Shown piece after piece: positions 32,412 through 43,842 of a stretch of 64,000 bases of DNA. Numbering within the stretch: position 1 is the stretch's first letter; every line of letters begins with the position of its first letter. The notes beneath the pieces are model-generated. The model made no database searches. It was not told the origin of the DNA and saw only the letters and a list, made by a program, of their open reading frames with translations. The DNA lies in the NCBI GenBank assembly GCA_963383645.1, contig OY726564.1, forward strand, positions 108,207,040-108,271,039. Reading direction: 5' to 3'. This stretch comes from Muscardinus avellanarius (taxonomy: Eukaryota > Chordata > Mammalia > Rodentia > Gliridae). Made by a program: the position numbers and the translations under genes.

Positions 32412-32612
32412 TGTGTGTGGGGTACTGAGGACCAAACCCAGGGACATTCTACCTCTGAGCTACACCCTCACCCATTTATTTATGTTTGTTTTAAGATGAG
32501 GGGTCACTAGGTTGCTGAGATTCTCTTTAAATTGCAGAGACTCAAACCTGCAATCCCCCTGTCTAAGACTCCCAATACTAGATTACAGGCCTGTACCACC
32601 ACAGCTGGCTGA
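32412..32612 (-). mobile_element. B1-dID type SINE
   Basis: Right arm ggtactgaggaccaaaccca, left arm ending ccaccacagctggct. Its tail position carries the pyrimidine tract. Confidence 0.85.
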
Positions 32613-33752
32613 GTCCCTGTGCTAACGAGCTGCCCTGAGTCCCATGGCTGGCTTCTCGGACCTCATGCTGGACCTGGGCACCAAGGGATAGCACTGCCTC
32701 AGAGACCAGAGTGGGGAAAGGGTGCCCTGTGCAGCACGGAGGGTCATGCTGTGTGCTGAGCAGGTGCCAGCACCCCTCGGGTCCTGTCGGAACCCCTGTA
32801 GCTGCAGCCCCAAAGCCCAGGCCAGTGAGCAGGACCCCCATCTGCTGCAGCCCAGGGCATTTGTGTGCTGCTAATGGCTTACAGCTTTTTCTTTTTACAA
32901 AGCCTTCAGGAGTGCGCTGTGAGGAGCGGTGTGGTCTTAGATGGGCACCGTGCAGTCAGAGCCAGCACGGCAGTGTTCCTGGGCACCGTCAGGGTGCGGG
33001 GCTCCTGCCCACAGCAGTCTCTGTGGCCTGGCAAGGGGGGTTGAGACAGACGGGATCCCAGGCCCGTCTTCGCCTTGGGCAGCCTGCCCAGTGAAGAAGA
33101 GCACATTCCCTTTTTTGGCCCTGGAGATTAAAGATTGTTCTCTTGTCAGGAGAAGACTATAGATTCTAATGCTCCGAACAAGCTGACGTGTTCATTAGGA
33201 TCATGGCCGTAGAGAAGGAGGGGAGGAGCCCAAGGAGGTCGTGGCCGCTGTCCTGCTGGGCTGTTTACCTTGGCAGCTCTTTAACTGGCTAAAGGTGCCG
33301 TCTCTTACCTACGGAGCAGGCCCCACAGGCACGCCAAAGAACTGTGTCCTGAGGGAGGTCTTTGTCCTGATGCCGGAGACGAGCTAGGACCAAGGGACGT
33401 ACAGCAGTTATATGAACAAATGGAGGGATTCCTAATCCAGGCCACATGTGCGATGGAGACGTGTAGCAGGTGGCAGCCAGCAGCTCTCACAGGTGCCCTG
33501 GTCAGCCCTGGAGGTTGACACTCCACCCCGTGTTCTAAGCCACTTTCTTTCATTTGCCTTGCTCACATTTCCCTCCAAATGTTGTTGTCAACAATTTTTC
33601 CTGGCAGGGATGCTGGCTCCTCTGGGATCACTTTGGAGTGTATCTCTTCCAACGACCAGCTGCAAACGTCAGGCACCAGCTCCCCACACAGAAAGGTCAT
33701 TCTGTCTGGATGGTGGACCAAAAGTAGGGTGGCCTCAAAACAAAACAAAAAA
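32613..33752. other. No gene seen; unique DNA
   Basis: GC-rich with overlapping frames on both strands at 32.6-33.1 kb (up to 127 codons). No domain or splice pattern was convincing. Confidence 0.45.
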
Positions 33753-33960
33753 ATAGCTGGGCGTAGTGGCGCATGCTTGTAATCCCCGCGCTTGGGAGGC
33801 GGAGACAGGAGGATTGTGGAGATTTGAAGCCAGCCGTGCTGGCTTAAGAGACCCTGTTTCCAAATAAAAATATAAAATAGGCCTGGGAGTGTAGCCCGGA
33901 GGTAGAAGGGTTTCCAGGAACTCCAGTACCACCAAAACAAACAAACAAAACAAAAAATAC
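33753..33960 (+). mobile_element. SINE subfamily B
   Basis: Full copy, B-type right arm aggtagaagggtttccagga, tail (AAAC)n. Confidence 0.92.
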
Positions 33961-33968
33961 CCCAGCAA

Positions 33969-34147
33969 ACTGCCAGGTGTGGTGGCCATAATCCCAGCAT
34001 TTGGGAGGCTGAGATAGGAGGATTGCAGGTTGGAGCAACATAGCAAGACCCTCAAGACTCTTTCACAAAAAAATTTAAAAAGGCTGGGGTTATAGCTCAG
34101 AGGTAGAATGCATTGAATTAAATCCCCAGTATGTTAAAAAAAAAAAA
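33969..34147 (+). mobile_element. B1-dID type SINE, shortened left arm
   Basis: gccaggtgtggtggccataa, right arm ggttatagctcagaggtaga, A-run tail. Confidence 0.85.
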
Positions 34148-34162
34148 TCTTCTCTTAAACTG

Positions 34163-34385
34163 ATTGGCTGAGCGTGGTGGCGCACGCAGGTTTATAATCC
34201 CAGCATTTGGGAGGCTGAGACAGGAGGACCCAGGTTCAAGGACAGCCTCAGCTACTTAATGAGGCCCTTTGCAACTCAGTGAGACCCTGTTTCAAAATAA
34301 AGACTATAAAACAGGGCTGAGGGTGTAGCTCAGAGGTAGAATGTCCCTGGCTTCCATCCCCAGCACTGCAAGAAAAATACCCCAA
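34163..34385 (+). mobile_element. SINE subfamily A
   Basis: Complete, with agcatttgggaggctgagac and cctttgcaactcagtgagac. Confidence 0.92.
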
Positions 34386-35657
34386 AACAACAACAACAAC
34401 AAATCAAGCTGATCATGAAACTAACCTCTCACACACAAGGGGGTGTTTGTTTGTTTGTTTTAACTTATTTTTGCTAGTGTTTGCTTGCCTGATTCTGCTG
34501 TGTTGAAGGAAACAGGTGCAGAAAAAGATAAGAAAGAAAGAAAAACTGTGGGCTGACCAGAACAGCCAGGAGCAGAGAGAACAGGCTTCCTCCTCGTGGA
34601 AGTTAAAGCCAGAGAGCGGAACCAGGGTTTCTGGGCCTGGAACTTTGCTCCACGGCCCGGACACTTCTTTGCGGCAGCCTGTCCTGCTGGAGGAAGTTGG
34701 CAGCATCTGGCCCAGCTGGCTCACCGTGCCCTCTGGGAGTGGCGACTCAGGCTCCTGCGGGCACAGCCACCTGCAGGTGAGAGTCCCCGCCAGAGCCCAG
34801 GCTCCCCAGGCCGCCCTCGCTCTGCAAGGGCTCCACTTCCAACAGGGACACAGAGTGCACCGTCTCAAGAACAAAATTTTGCGGATTCCGCAGTGTTGAC
34901 CTAAGTTATCTTCCTAAGACCGTGAGTGAAATGGCACCCAGAAGACTGGGCACACGTCCCGCGGCCTTGAAACGCCTCAACCAGGAAATCAAAACAAGCT
35001 CATGAGTTTAAGAATAGAAAGCCAATGCAAGTCGGGTTCGCCACGGTCCCAGAACGGCGGATGGAGAGACGCCGTGGGGTTGGGGGCCTCGCTCTGCTCC
35101 TCGGTCCCGAGTCGGTCCTGTGTCCTGTGTTTGTGTCGTCCCATGGTGCAAATCTCACGTGACACTGTCCCTTGGGTCTCCTGTGAATACTCTGCTCAGA
35201 AGGCGTGCCGATGCCCGGGGCACTGCACTCCTCATAAGGTCACCTGGGACTTCTCATGGGCCTGACAGCTGAAGTCGCAGGGTCCCGACGGCGTCATCAC
35301 AGATGCTGAGTGACGTCCGCGCCAGGGCAGACGTACGAGGAAGCTGAATACACTCATAAGGACCTTCTGACACTTGCCAAAAGGGACTTCAAGAATATGT
35401 TAGGAGGCTCTTAGTGGAGCGTGGGTCTGTGTGGGCCTCCTGCAGATGAGGAACCGGCCCAGATGAACTGTCCTGGAACATCCCGGCGGCTGGGCTCTCC
35501 CCTGCTGGAGAGGGGCCGAGACCTGGCAGCCAGAGGTCCCTCCTCTCCGCAACACCATCTTTCAAACAGGACCTCGCAGGATTCTGATATGGATGGTGTG
35601 GATTTGGCTTACCGCTTTAGATGTGCATTCAACTGAGTGGGAATACCTAACGTTCAC
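34386..35657. other. No gene seen; unique DNA
   Basis: Open frames at 34413-34874 (minus), 34516-34899 and 34596-34904 (plus) overlap one another and have no recognised domains. A (GTTT)n run lies at 34446-34460. Confidence 0.45.

Positions 35658-35735
<78 letters not shown>
35658..35735. repeat. Compound (GT)n(GA)n(GACA)n microsatellite
   Basis: Three pure blocks in direct succession: GT, then GA, then GACA. It ends at the right arm of the next SINE. Confidence 0.95.
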
Positions 35736-35906
35736 GACTGGGCTACGATCGAGGGCCATTCTACCTCCAAGCTGCACCCCAGCCCTTTTCATTTTTACTT
35801 TGAGATAGGGTCTCACTGAGTTGCTAAGACTGGCCGGGAACCTGAGATCCTCCTGTTTCAGCCTTCCAAGTACTCGTATTACAGGCATGTGATACCACAC
35901 CTGGCC
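35736..35906 (-). mobile_element. B1-dID type SINE
   Basis: Right arm gactgggctacgatcgaggg, left arm ending ataccacacctggcc. Confidence 0.85.
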
Positions 35907-35953
35907 ATTTTGTAAACTAAATTGAAGTAAAGAACTCTTATTTAAATGTATTT

Positions 35954-36222
35954 TGCCGGGCGTGGTGGCGCACGCTTGTAATCCCCGCGCTTGGGAGGCA
36001 GAGACAGGAGGATTGCGCAGGTTCGAAGCCAGCCGCGCGCGCTGGCTTAGGAGACCCTGTTTCCAAATAAAATGTAAAAATAGGTCTGGGAGTGTAGCCC
36101 AGAGGTAGAAGGGCTTCCAGGAACCCCAGTACCACCAAAAATAAAGAAATGAAGAAATAAATAATAAATAAATAAATAAATAATAATAATGATAAAGAAA
36201 TAATAAATAAATAAATTTACTT
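35954..36222 (+). mobile_element. SINE subfamily B with long tail
   Basis: Complete body to about 36136, with an expanded palindrome region (agccgcgcgcgctggct), then an A-rich (AAAT)n/(AATG)n tail to 36222. Confidence 0.92.
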
Positions 36223-36235
36223 ATTTATATATTTA

Positions 36236-36333
36236 TTGGTACTGGGAATGGAACCCAGGAGCATTCAATCTCCGAGCTACAGCCCCAGCCCTATTTTTTA
36301 TTCTTTATTTTGAAACAGGGTCTCACTGGGTAC
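36236..36333 (-). mobile_element. SINE right arm and linker only
   Basis: Right arm ggtactgggaatggaaccca, then the linker. The left arm is missing after tctcactgggtac. Confidence 0.8.
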
Positions 36334-36711
36334 AGATCCTGGTCTGCGGGATATCTAGGGCTTTTTCCCAGGCTGTGAAGACTGTGATGCATGTCGCAGG
36401 TAGGTAAGGACAGTCTTTTTCAGTCCTTGCCTCAGGGTAAACGCCCGCTAGCAGTGAGCCCACCGCACTCCCTTACCAGCCCAGCTGTTGTCAGACTTTC
36501 TACTTCCACTGACCGGGCACAGCGAGCACTTTTTCATGGGGGGGCGGTAATCTCCATTTCCCTGTTTACCAAATAAAATCAAGCATCTTTTATTATAGTT
36601 ACTGGCCGCGTGATTTTTCATTTATGGAGTCTTTTACTGTCTTTCTATTGCACAATATAAGTATTCTTTTATAATAAGTTTCACTTCATTAAAAGTAATT
36701 TTGTTTATTGT

Positions 36712-36906
36712 GGTACTGAGAATAGAACCCAGGAGCATCTACCTCTGAGCTACACTCCCACTCTATTTATTTATTTACTTGCTTATTTATTTGTCTCGCT
36801 AGGTTGCTGAGACTCTATGTTGCCACAGCTGTCGTCAAACCTGTGATCCTCCTGTCTCAGCCTCCCAAGTACTGGAATTACAGGCATGCGCCACCACCCG
36901 AGACTA
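36712..36906 (-). mobile_element. B1-dID type SINE
   Basis: Right arm ggtactgagaatagaaccca, (TTTA)n linker, left arm to gcgccaccacccgagact. Confidence 0.85.
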
Positions 36907-37713
36907 CATCTAACAGAAAGTGCACCCAATCTCTGAGTTACCTCTGCTCACCTGAAAACTATGTTAGTGAAAGGTAAAATGATTCAGATCTGTAAGCCTA
37001 AAAGTGATTTTTTTTTACTTCAGGTTAATGAAAAGATAATCACAGTAGAAGTTTACAAAAAACCATCTTTCCAGATAATTTTTATCTTTCCAAATTGAAC
37101 TGCTTTTTACTGGATTGTTCCCTCGTTTCTCTGTATTTTCATAGAGAAAAATCACGCCCCTCGACATCACCAGGCTTTGACAGAATTGCCGGAGGTAGAG
37201 AAGATTATTTATTATTCTATCCTAAATTTCTCATGCTGTGTGCCGCATGCATTGTATGAGTTATCTAAACATCAGTAACAAAGCAGTACCACCATTGTAT
37301 ACGTGCCCTTTACAGCTGAGATAATATTAGTAAAATCCACATACACGGCTTCAATAGTTACACATACTAATAAAAATAAACACAGCGCTCGCCCAAGCCT
37401 GAGTTCCAGCCTTTTCTCTCCTTATCTCCTTTAGACATGTGGGCCTGAGTTCACCGGCAAAGACCGAGGCCCATATAATCTACCATTAAATAAATTATTC
37501 AGTAATCTGTGATGTCCTTGTAACGTGAGAGTCCCGTATTAAAAAAATAAATAGCCGCACTGTTCACAGAGACGCACGCCTGCTATTCATAGTCCTGATG
37601 GAAGTTGCTTCCCAGCAAGCCCGACTAGAACTCCCTGGTAATCTATAAGGATTGATGTTTATGGCAGGGTTTTACATTAAGCCATTTATTTTCATTATAT
37701 GTGTATGCGTGCG

Positions 37714-37714
<1 letters not shown>
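36907..37714. other. No gene or repeat recognised; AT-rich unique DNA
   Basis: One of the longer SINE-free stretches. No open frame of note and no family signature seen. Confidence 0.5.

Positions 37715-37752
<38 letters not shown>
37715..37752. repeat. (GC)n(AC)n microsatellite
   Basis: gcgcacgcgcgcgc followed by about 14 AC units. Confidence 0.93.
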
Positions 37753-37754
<2 letters not shown>

Positions 37755-37947
37755 ATGACCAGCAGAGAAAGCCCAAGCAGATATGAACTGTTACATCTGT
37801 CTCAACTTCCCCTTAGCACTCTGGAAACTCAAATAGGGACAAAGAGACTCCAGGTCACCTGTAGACCCAACGATGCCCATTCCTGACTGTGTCCAGGCAA
37901 CTAGGGCCCTACTTTTTTTATTATTATTATTATTTATTATTTATTTA

Positions 37948-38367
37948 TTTTTGCAGGTCTGGGGATGGAACCCAGGGGCATTCGACCTCTGAGTTACACC
38001 CCTACCCTATTTTTTGGGGGGTGGTACTGGGGTTCCTGGAAACCCTTCTACTTCCGGGCTACACTCCCAGATCCATTTTATATTTTTTTTAATTTGGAAA
38101 CAGGGTCTCTTAAGCCCGTGAGGCTGGCTTCGAACCTGTGCGATCCTCCGGTCTCCACCTCCCCAGTGCGGAGATTATAAGATTGTACCACCAAGCCCGG
38201 CCCCTGCCCTATTTTTTATTCTTTATTTTGAAACCGGGTCTCACTGAGTTGCAGAGGGCCTCACTAAGTAGCTGAGGCTGCCAGCGAACCACAATCCTCC
38301 ACCACAATCCTCTGGTCTCAGCCTCCTGACTGCTGAGATTATAAACGTGCGCCATCACGCCCAGCTC
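37948..38367 (-). mobile_element. Outer SINE subfamily A split by a younger SINE
   Basis: Right arm 37955-38015, left arm 38201-38367. The linker start (ccccta/gccctatttttt) is present on both sides of the inner copy. Confidence 0.9.
38016..38200 (-). mobile_element. SINE subfamily B, nested
   Basis: Reverse-strand B copy beginning ggtggtactggggttcctgg and ending ccaccaagcccggc. Confidence 0.92.
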
Positions 38368-38393
38368 CTGCTTTTTAAAAGAAGATATTTTGA

Positions 38394-38586
38394 CGGGGTG
38401 TGGTGGCGCATGCTTGGAGCATTTGGGAGACTGAGACCAGAGGATCGGGTTCCCTGACAGCCTCAGCTACTTACCGAGGCCCTCCACAATTTAGTGAAAC
38501 CCGGTTTCAAAATAAAAAGTAAATAATAGGGCAAGGGCTGTAGCTCAGAGGTCAAATGCCCCTGGGTTCCATTCCCCAGACCCGCG
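38394..38586 (+). mobile_element. SINE subfamily A
   Basis: Left arm slightly deleted (gcatgcttggagcatttggg). The right arm ends ccattccccagacc. Confidence 0.88.
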
Positions 38587-38587
38587 A

Positions 38588-38638
<51 letters not shown>

Positions 38639-38690
38639 GAAGGAAGAAAGGAAGGAAGAAAGGAAGGAAGAAAGGAAGGAAGAAAGAAAC
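38585..38690. repeat. (GAAA)n/(GGAA)n microsatellite
   Basis: About 13 GAAA units followed by alternating GGAA and GAAA units, forming the tail of the SINE before it. Confidence 0.95.
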
Positions 38691-38694
38691 TTTA

Positions 38695-38908
38695 AGCTAA
38701 GTGTGGTGGCATGCACTTGTAATCCCAGTAGTTGGGAAGATGAGACAGGAAGATTGCAAGGTATGAGGCCAGCCTCCGCTGCTTAGTGAGGCCCTCAGTA
38801 ATTTAACCAGACTCTGTTTCATAATAAATAAATAAAAGAAGGCTGGGGATATAGCTCAGGCATAAAAGGTCCCTGGGTTCAATTCCCAGTACCACACACA
38901 TACACACA
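38695..38908 (+). mobile_element. B1-dID type SINE
   Basis: Left arm taagtgtggtggcatgcact, right arm gatatagctcaggcataaaa, AC-rich tail. Confidence 0.86.
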
Positions 38909-39182
38909 AATAGATTTTCGTTTTCTGCTATGAATGTTGGAGGTCTCTCATAGACACAGAAGAGACAGGAGCCTGGGACACTGAGCTTCTAAGTTCTCTT
39001 GCTGTCCCCACCCCAGGCAGGAGCCTGATGACCTAAAGCCTGGGTTTCCTTGAGTCAAGGAACCCAGGAGGCAGCTTGAAGGTTCAGTGTGGGCAGGTGG
39101 TCTATAGGAATTCTCATATGGAAGGGCTGGAAAGAAAAAGCCAGGTGTCTGCTTTATCATAGATTAATTTAGTGTGTGTGTG
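38909..39182. other. No gene seen; unique DNA
   Basis: Ends in a short GT run (39173-39182) at the tail of the next SINE. Confidence 0.5.
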
Positions 39183-39567
39183 TGGTACTGGGGGTGGAAC
39201 CCAGGGGCATTCTACCTCTGAGCTATGCCCCCAGCCCTATTTTTGATTCTTTATTTTATTTTTATTGGTGGTACTGGGGATGGAACCCTTCTACCTCCGG
39301 GTTACACTCCCAGACCTATTTTTTTATATATATATTTTATTTGGAAACAGGGTCTCTTAAGCCAGCACGGCTGGCTTCGAACCTGCGCGATCCTCCTGTC
39401 TCCACCTCCCAAGCACAGGGAGTACAAACGTGCGCCACCACTCCTGGCTTGATTCTGTATTTTAAAACAGGGTCTTACTAAGTAGCTGAGGCTGGCCGCG
39501 AATCCAAATCCTCCTGTCTCAGCCTCCCAAGTACTGGGATTACAAGCGTGCACCACCACACCCAGCT
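39183..39567 (-). mobile_element. Outer SINE split by a younger SINE
   Basis: Right arm 39183-39262 and left arm 39450-39567, with gattct(t/g)tattt(t/a) of the linker on both sides of the inner copy. Confidence 0.88.
39268..39449 (-). mobile_element. SINE subfamily B, nested
   Basis: Reverse-strand copy with a slightly shortened right arm (ggggatggaacccttctacc). The left arm ends caccactcctggctt. Confidence 0.9.
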
Positions 39568-39603
39568 ATAGTTTGATTTTTTTTTTAAATAAAAATTGTA
39601 TGA

Positions 39604-39825
39604 AGCTGGATTCAGTGGCATCCACCTATAATCCCAGTACTTGGGAGGCTGAGACAAGAGGATTACAGGTTCAAGACCAGCCACTGCAGTTTAGCTAGAC
39701 CGTTAGCAACTTAGCAAGACCTCATTTCAAAATGAAGAGAAAAAAAAAAAAAAAAAGGCTGGGGTATAACCGAGAGGTAGAATGCATGCCCCTGGGTTCA
39801 ATCCCCAGCACCACACACAGATTTT
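39604..39825 (+). mobile_element. B1-dID type SINE
   Basis: Left arm agctggattcagtggcatcc, A-run linker, right arm ending cccagcaccacacacag. Confidence 0.87.
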
Positions 39826-40146
39826 ATGAGTATGGAAACATAATTGGTGTGTGGATAAAGCATTTCCTTTGCAATAGACTACTAAGGCCAAATCGCCAAC
39901 TAACTCACAGCTCCTATGGTGCACGCCCGAGTAATACCTGAGTTGACGGCTCCGCTAAGTGAAACCTGGCGACGAGTCTACGTCAGAAGCAGAACAGGTA
40001 GAAACAAATGAAAAGTGCAACAATTAAGTGAAATATTACTTGGGATTTTCTAACGCACCGCAAGGTTACACTAAAGTATAAACGCCACATATGTAATTGG
40101 TAACAACTAAAAGTTGAAATGTACAAGTAGTTTTTAAAAATAAAAT
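39826..40146. other. No gene seen; may be upstream L1 sequence
   Basis: AT-rich, with no clear match. It leads into the L1 fragment that begins near 40147. Confidence 0.4.
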
Positions 40147-40159
40147 TACCACAATGAAA

Positions 40160-40357
40160 AATTTTTTTTTTTTTTTTTTGGTGGTACTGGGGTTCCTGGA
40201 AGCCCTTCTACCTCCGGGCTACACTCCCAGACCTATTTTTACATTTTATTTGGAAACAGGGTCTCTTAAGCCAGCACAGCTGGCTTCGAACCTGCGTGAT
40301 CCTCCTGTCTCCGCCTCCCCAGCGCGGGGATTACAAGCGTGCGCCACCACGCCGGCC
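40160..40357 (-). mobile_element. SINE subfamily B
   Basis: T-run tail, perfect target duplication taccacaatgaaa (40147-40159 and 40358-40370). Confidence 0.95.
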
Positions 40358-40477
40358 TACCACAATGAAATTTTATCACGCACCTATCAGAATGGTTACA
40401 ACTGAAAACAGTGACAATATCAATTGCTGGCGAGGGAGACCAAGTAAAACAGGCCCATCCCAAAGATTAATAAATCT

Positions 40478-40481
<4 letters not shown>

Positions 40482-40528
<47 letters not shown>

Positions 40529-40714
40529 GGAGACTGAGCCCAGGGGCATTCTGTCTTGGAGATACACCCCAGCCCTATTTTATTTTTTATTTTGAAACAG
40601 GGTCTCACTATGTTGCTAAAGGCCTCGCTGAGTTGCTGAGGCTGGCCTCCTGAGATCTTCCTGTCTCGGCCTCCCAAGTACTAGGATTCTAGGCATACGC
40701 CACCATGCCCAGCT
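40482..40714 (-). mobile_element. SINE with (GT)n tail
   Basis: GT repeat 40482-40523 (about 21 units), right arm gttactggagactgagccca, left arm ending ccaccatgcccagct. Confidence 0.9.
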
Positions 40715-41080
40715 ATATAACATTCTTGAAATGACCAATTATGGTAATAGAGAACAGATTAGTGACTGGCAGGAGGCTAGGGCTGGGGTGGAGGAGGAAT
40801 CAATTAGGGCTTATAAAGAGGCAAGATGAGAGATAGTGCCCGATACACAAACCTCCACGTGGGATAAAATATCATAGGACCCAATACATGCATGTGCGCA
40901 TGCGTGCACATGTGCAGATAAGACAAGAGAAATCTGCTTAAGACCTGTGAGTCGTGCCCGTGTCTGCATCCTGGCTGTACTTCTGTAGTCTCCTGGTTGC
41001 ATTCTCTACAGTTTTCCAAAACGTTGCCACTGGGAGGAAACTGAATAAAAGACACGTTGCATCTCCTGGTGTGATTTCTT

Positions 41081-41316
41081 TTTTTTTTCTTTTTTCTTTC
41101 TTTCTTTCTTTTTTTTTTTTTTGGTGGTACTGGGGTTCCTGGAAGCCCTTCTATCTCAGGGCTACACTCCCAGACCTATTTTTACATTTTTTTTTTTTTA
41201 ATTTGGAAACAGGGTCTCCTAAGCCAACGCACGCGGCTGGCTTCGAACCTGCGCGATCCTCCTGTCTCCGCCTCCCAAGCACCGGGATTACAAGCGTGCG
41301 CCACCACGCCCGGCTA
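41081..41316 (-). mobile_element. SINE subfamily B
   Basis: T/C-rich tail of about 40 bases. Perfect 17-bp target duplication tcctggtgtgatttctt (41064-41080 and 41317-41333) inside the L1 3' UTR. Confidence 0.95.
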
Positions 41317-41385
41317 TCCTGGTGTGATTTCTTACAGCGGAACGTGAATGTAGTTATCTCAAGTGTTTAATTAAACATTTAAATG

Positions 41386-42411
41386 GTACACGAGCTATGA
41401 TATTCTCATGATATGTCTGCTAACTTTATTGTACAGAGAAAGAGACCAGGCGGAAGCTGAAGAATGACCAGTGCAAGGCTCGACAAAGGTTCAAAGCCGG
41501 GGACAAAGGCAGAAGCCGGAGCTCTCTCGCACGTGTGCGTGCACATGTGTGTGTGTGCGCGTGTACTTGCTTGTCTGCAGGGAAGGGCACTAGCAGAGGT
41601 GGCTGGAGGGCACGTGTCCAGGGCCGGGCTGGAGCGAGCGCTCAGCAAAGGTGACCATCATGCTGGCGACTCCCCAGGACGCCCCGCTGGGAGGGAGACG
41701 CCGCTCCCGACGGGAGCCAAGGGCCAACCATGAGATTTTAGCTTCAGTAACTCCAACACACGCCATCAGGACTAAAATGACTCCAGCTCTGAGATGCTGA
41801 GAGCAAGTCTGTTGGCTGTGTTTTTGGAATGGGCTCTCACTATGGAGAGAACACAGCATCATCTCCGGGCGGGCGGCGGGCGCCCCTCGGCTGGCTGTGC
41901 CTGTTTGTTATCAGCTGTTTGTTATCAGCCTGTTTGTTATCAGTTCCACAGTGTCTCTCCTGACACCCCCTCCGAGCGCCGTGAAGGCCCAGGGGAGCTG
42001 AGCACGTGTCCTGGCGTGGGAAGCACAGTGCGCCTTGCGTGCTCCTGCCCCAAGAGCTCGGCTTTAGGACAATTCAAGATGAAAAACGAGAGCTGACCGA
42101 AGAGACGGTGAGTCAAACGGGCGTGGGATTCTCTTTCTTTGGACCTCGAAGTTTCGAAGGGACCTTAAGACCTGGGCTGAGCTGGGACCTCACCCCGTCC
42201 TGAATATGGGTGGAAGGACTAATAATAACCTGCTAATAATAACCTCCTGTCCAGGAGATTAGTGCAAGAACAAAGCAAAAGGTACTAGAGTCCCACTCAA
42301 CACTGAAACTTTTAATACTGATTTATTGGCAGTTCATAGCCCGTCCCTAACAATTTCCTTAATCCTGTTCCAGAACATGAGAGCTCCTCCCTCCCTCCTT
42401 TCTTCCTTCCT
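41386..42411. other. No gene seen; unique DNA
   Basis: Contains three near repeats of ctgtttgttatcag (about 41905-41943) and GC-rich frames on both strands (41464-41862) without recognised domains. Confidence 0.5.
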
Positions 42412-42576
42412 TCCGACTGGGGATTGATTCTGCCTCCAAGCTACAACCCCTGACCTATTTTATTTTTTATTTTAAAACAGGGTCTAAGTTGCTGAGGCTG
42501 GCCTCAAACTTGTGACCTTTCTGTCTCAGCCTCCCAAGTATTGAGATTCCAAGCGTATGCCGCCACCCCCGGCTCA
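42412..42576 (-). mobile_element. B1-dID type SINE
   Basis: CTTCC-rich tail, right arm gactggggattgattctgcc, left arm ending gccgccacccccggct. The last dozen bases are repeated once (cagccacccccggct). Confidence 0.85.
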
Positions 42577-42791
42577 GCCACCCCCGGCTCAGCGTTTGTT
42601 TTTTAATAGCTCTTTCTGTGAATTCTTATCATCGTGGTTCACTTGCTGGTCTTCAGATATCCACTGCCGTCCTGGAGTGTTTCAAGGAGACTTGAGACAC
42701 TTGGTGTCTGAAAGAACCGGTGCCAGGCACTGTCGGCTTGGCACTGAGGACCCGGCTTCATCCCTCCTGGTAGATCATGGAGGAAAAGAGG

Positions 42792-42897
42792 TGGTTTGGG
42801 TAGGAGCGGGAAGGAGGAGCTCTGGGGCCAGAGAGATCTGCACTTGCCGGCTACGTGGCCTCATCCAGTTTATGAACCTCAGTTTCCTAACCAGTTA
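42792..42897 (+). mobile_element. MIR SINE relic
   Basis: gagctctggggccagagaga, then gaacctcagtttccta, in the order of a MIR core and 3' half. Confidence 0.6.
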
Positions 42898-42900
42898 GGC

Positions 42901-42997
42901 GAAGTGGTTAAGAGCACAGACGAGGGCTGTATCACCTGGTTGGGATCCTAGAGTATCTCTGTACTGCCTGGGTATCCTGGAGTACGTTACTGAAGGG

Positions 42998-43029
<32 letters not shown>

Positions 43030-43280
43030 GGGCATTGAGTCCAGGGGCATTTTACCTCCGAGCTACAGCCCCCAGCCCTATTTTATTTTTATTTTGAAAC
43101 AGGGTCTTGCTAGGTTGATGGGAGTCTCACTCCTTGCTGAGACTGTCCTTGAACCTGCAACCCTCCTGTCCCAGCCTCCCAAGTACTGGGATTACAAGCA
43201 TGCACCACCATGAACTTCCTTAGACTTCAGTTTCTTCACCTGTCAGGTGGGTGTGGCAGAGACAGCTCCCCTTCTTCCTA
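42901..43280 (+). mobile_element. MIR SINE relic split by a SINE
   Basis: The 5' half (gaagtggttaagagcacaga) is at 42901-42999. The 3' half (gacttcagtttcttcacctg) resumes at about 43213 after the intruding SINE. Confidence 0.65.
43000..43212 (-). mobile_element. SINE with (GT)n tail
   Basis: GT repeat to 43023, right arm gttactgggcattgagtcca, left arm ending gcatgcaccaccat. Confidence 0.9.
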
Positions 43281-43611
43281 GATAATAAGCTCTTGTTTTT
43301 ATCTGGACTAGTGGCCTCCTCATAGAGGTCACTGTTTCAACCTCCCTGAAAAGCAGAAAGCAAAGGCCCAGGCAGAGTGGTCAGCAGCCCAGCTCGGTGT
43401 TGCAGACCCCTCCCAACTCAGAGCCATTATTAAAGACCAGGAGACTGACCGGCTCCAGGTGTTTAAGGAAATCTCTACCCAAGAGCAGAGACCTCCGCGG
43501 CCACGCAGGATAAAGAAGACAGAGCAAGAAGCTAACGAAAATGAAAACAACAGGAAATCAAAACAAACCTGAGGGTGGAGGATGTGACTTCCAATGCCAC
43601 GATATAGTACA
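43281..43611. other. No gene seen; unique DNA
   Basis: Nothing recognised. Confidence 0.45.
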
Positions 43612-43628
43612 GCAAATGTCTAGTTTTC

Positions 43629-43842
43629 TTTTTTTCTTTTTTCTTTTTTTTTGCGGATCTGGGGCTGGAACCCAGAGGCATTTGACCTCCGAGCTACAAC
43701 CCCTGCCCAGTTTTTTATTTTGAAACAAGGTCTCACTGAGTTGCAAAAGGCCTCACTAAGTAGCTGAGGCTGTCCGCAAACTGCGATCCTCCGGTCTCAG
43801 CCTCCCGAATGCTGGGATTACAAGCGTGCGCCACCGCGCCCG
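43629..43842 (-). mobile_element. SINE subfamily A
   Basis: Perfect 17-bp target duplication gcaaatgtctagttttc (43612-43628 and 43843-43859). T-rich tail, left arm ending accgcgcccggc. Confidence 0.95.

Larger units (their letters stand above)
40147..41385 (+). mobile_element. Old L1 3' end, interrupted by SINEs
   Basis: Sense-strand L1: gcacctatcagaatggttac and gacaatatcaattgctggcg (end of ORF2 or start of the 3' UTR), then after a SINE ttatggtaatagagaacaga, gggataaaatatcataggac and aacgttgccactgggaggaa (3' UTR of L1M type), ending after a second SINE at about 41385. The intruders lie at 40160-40357, 40482-40714 and 41081-41316. Confidence 0.72.
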
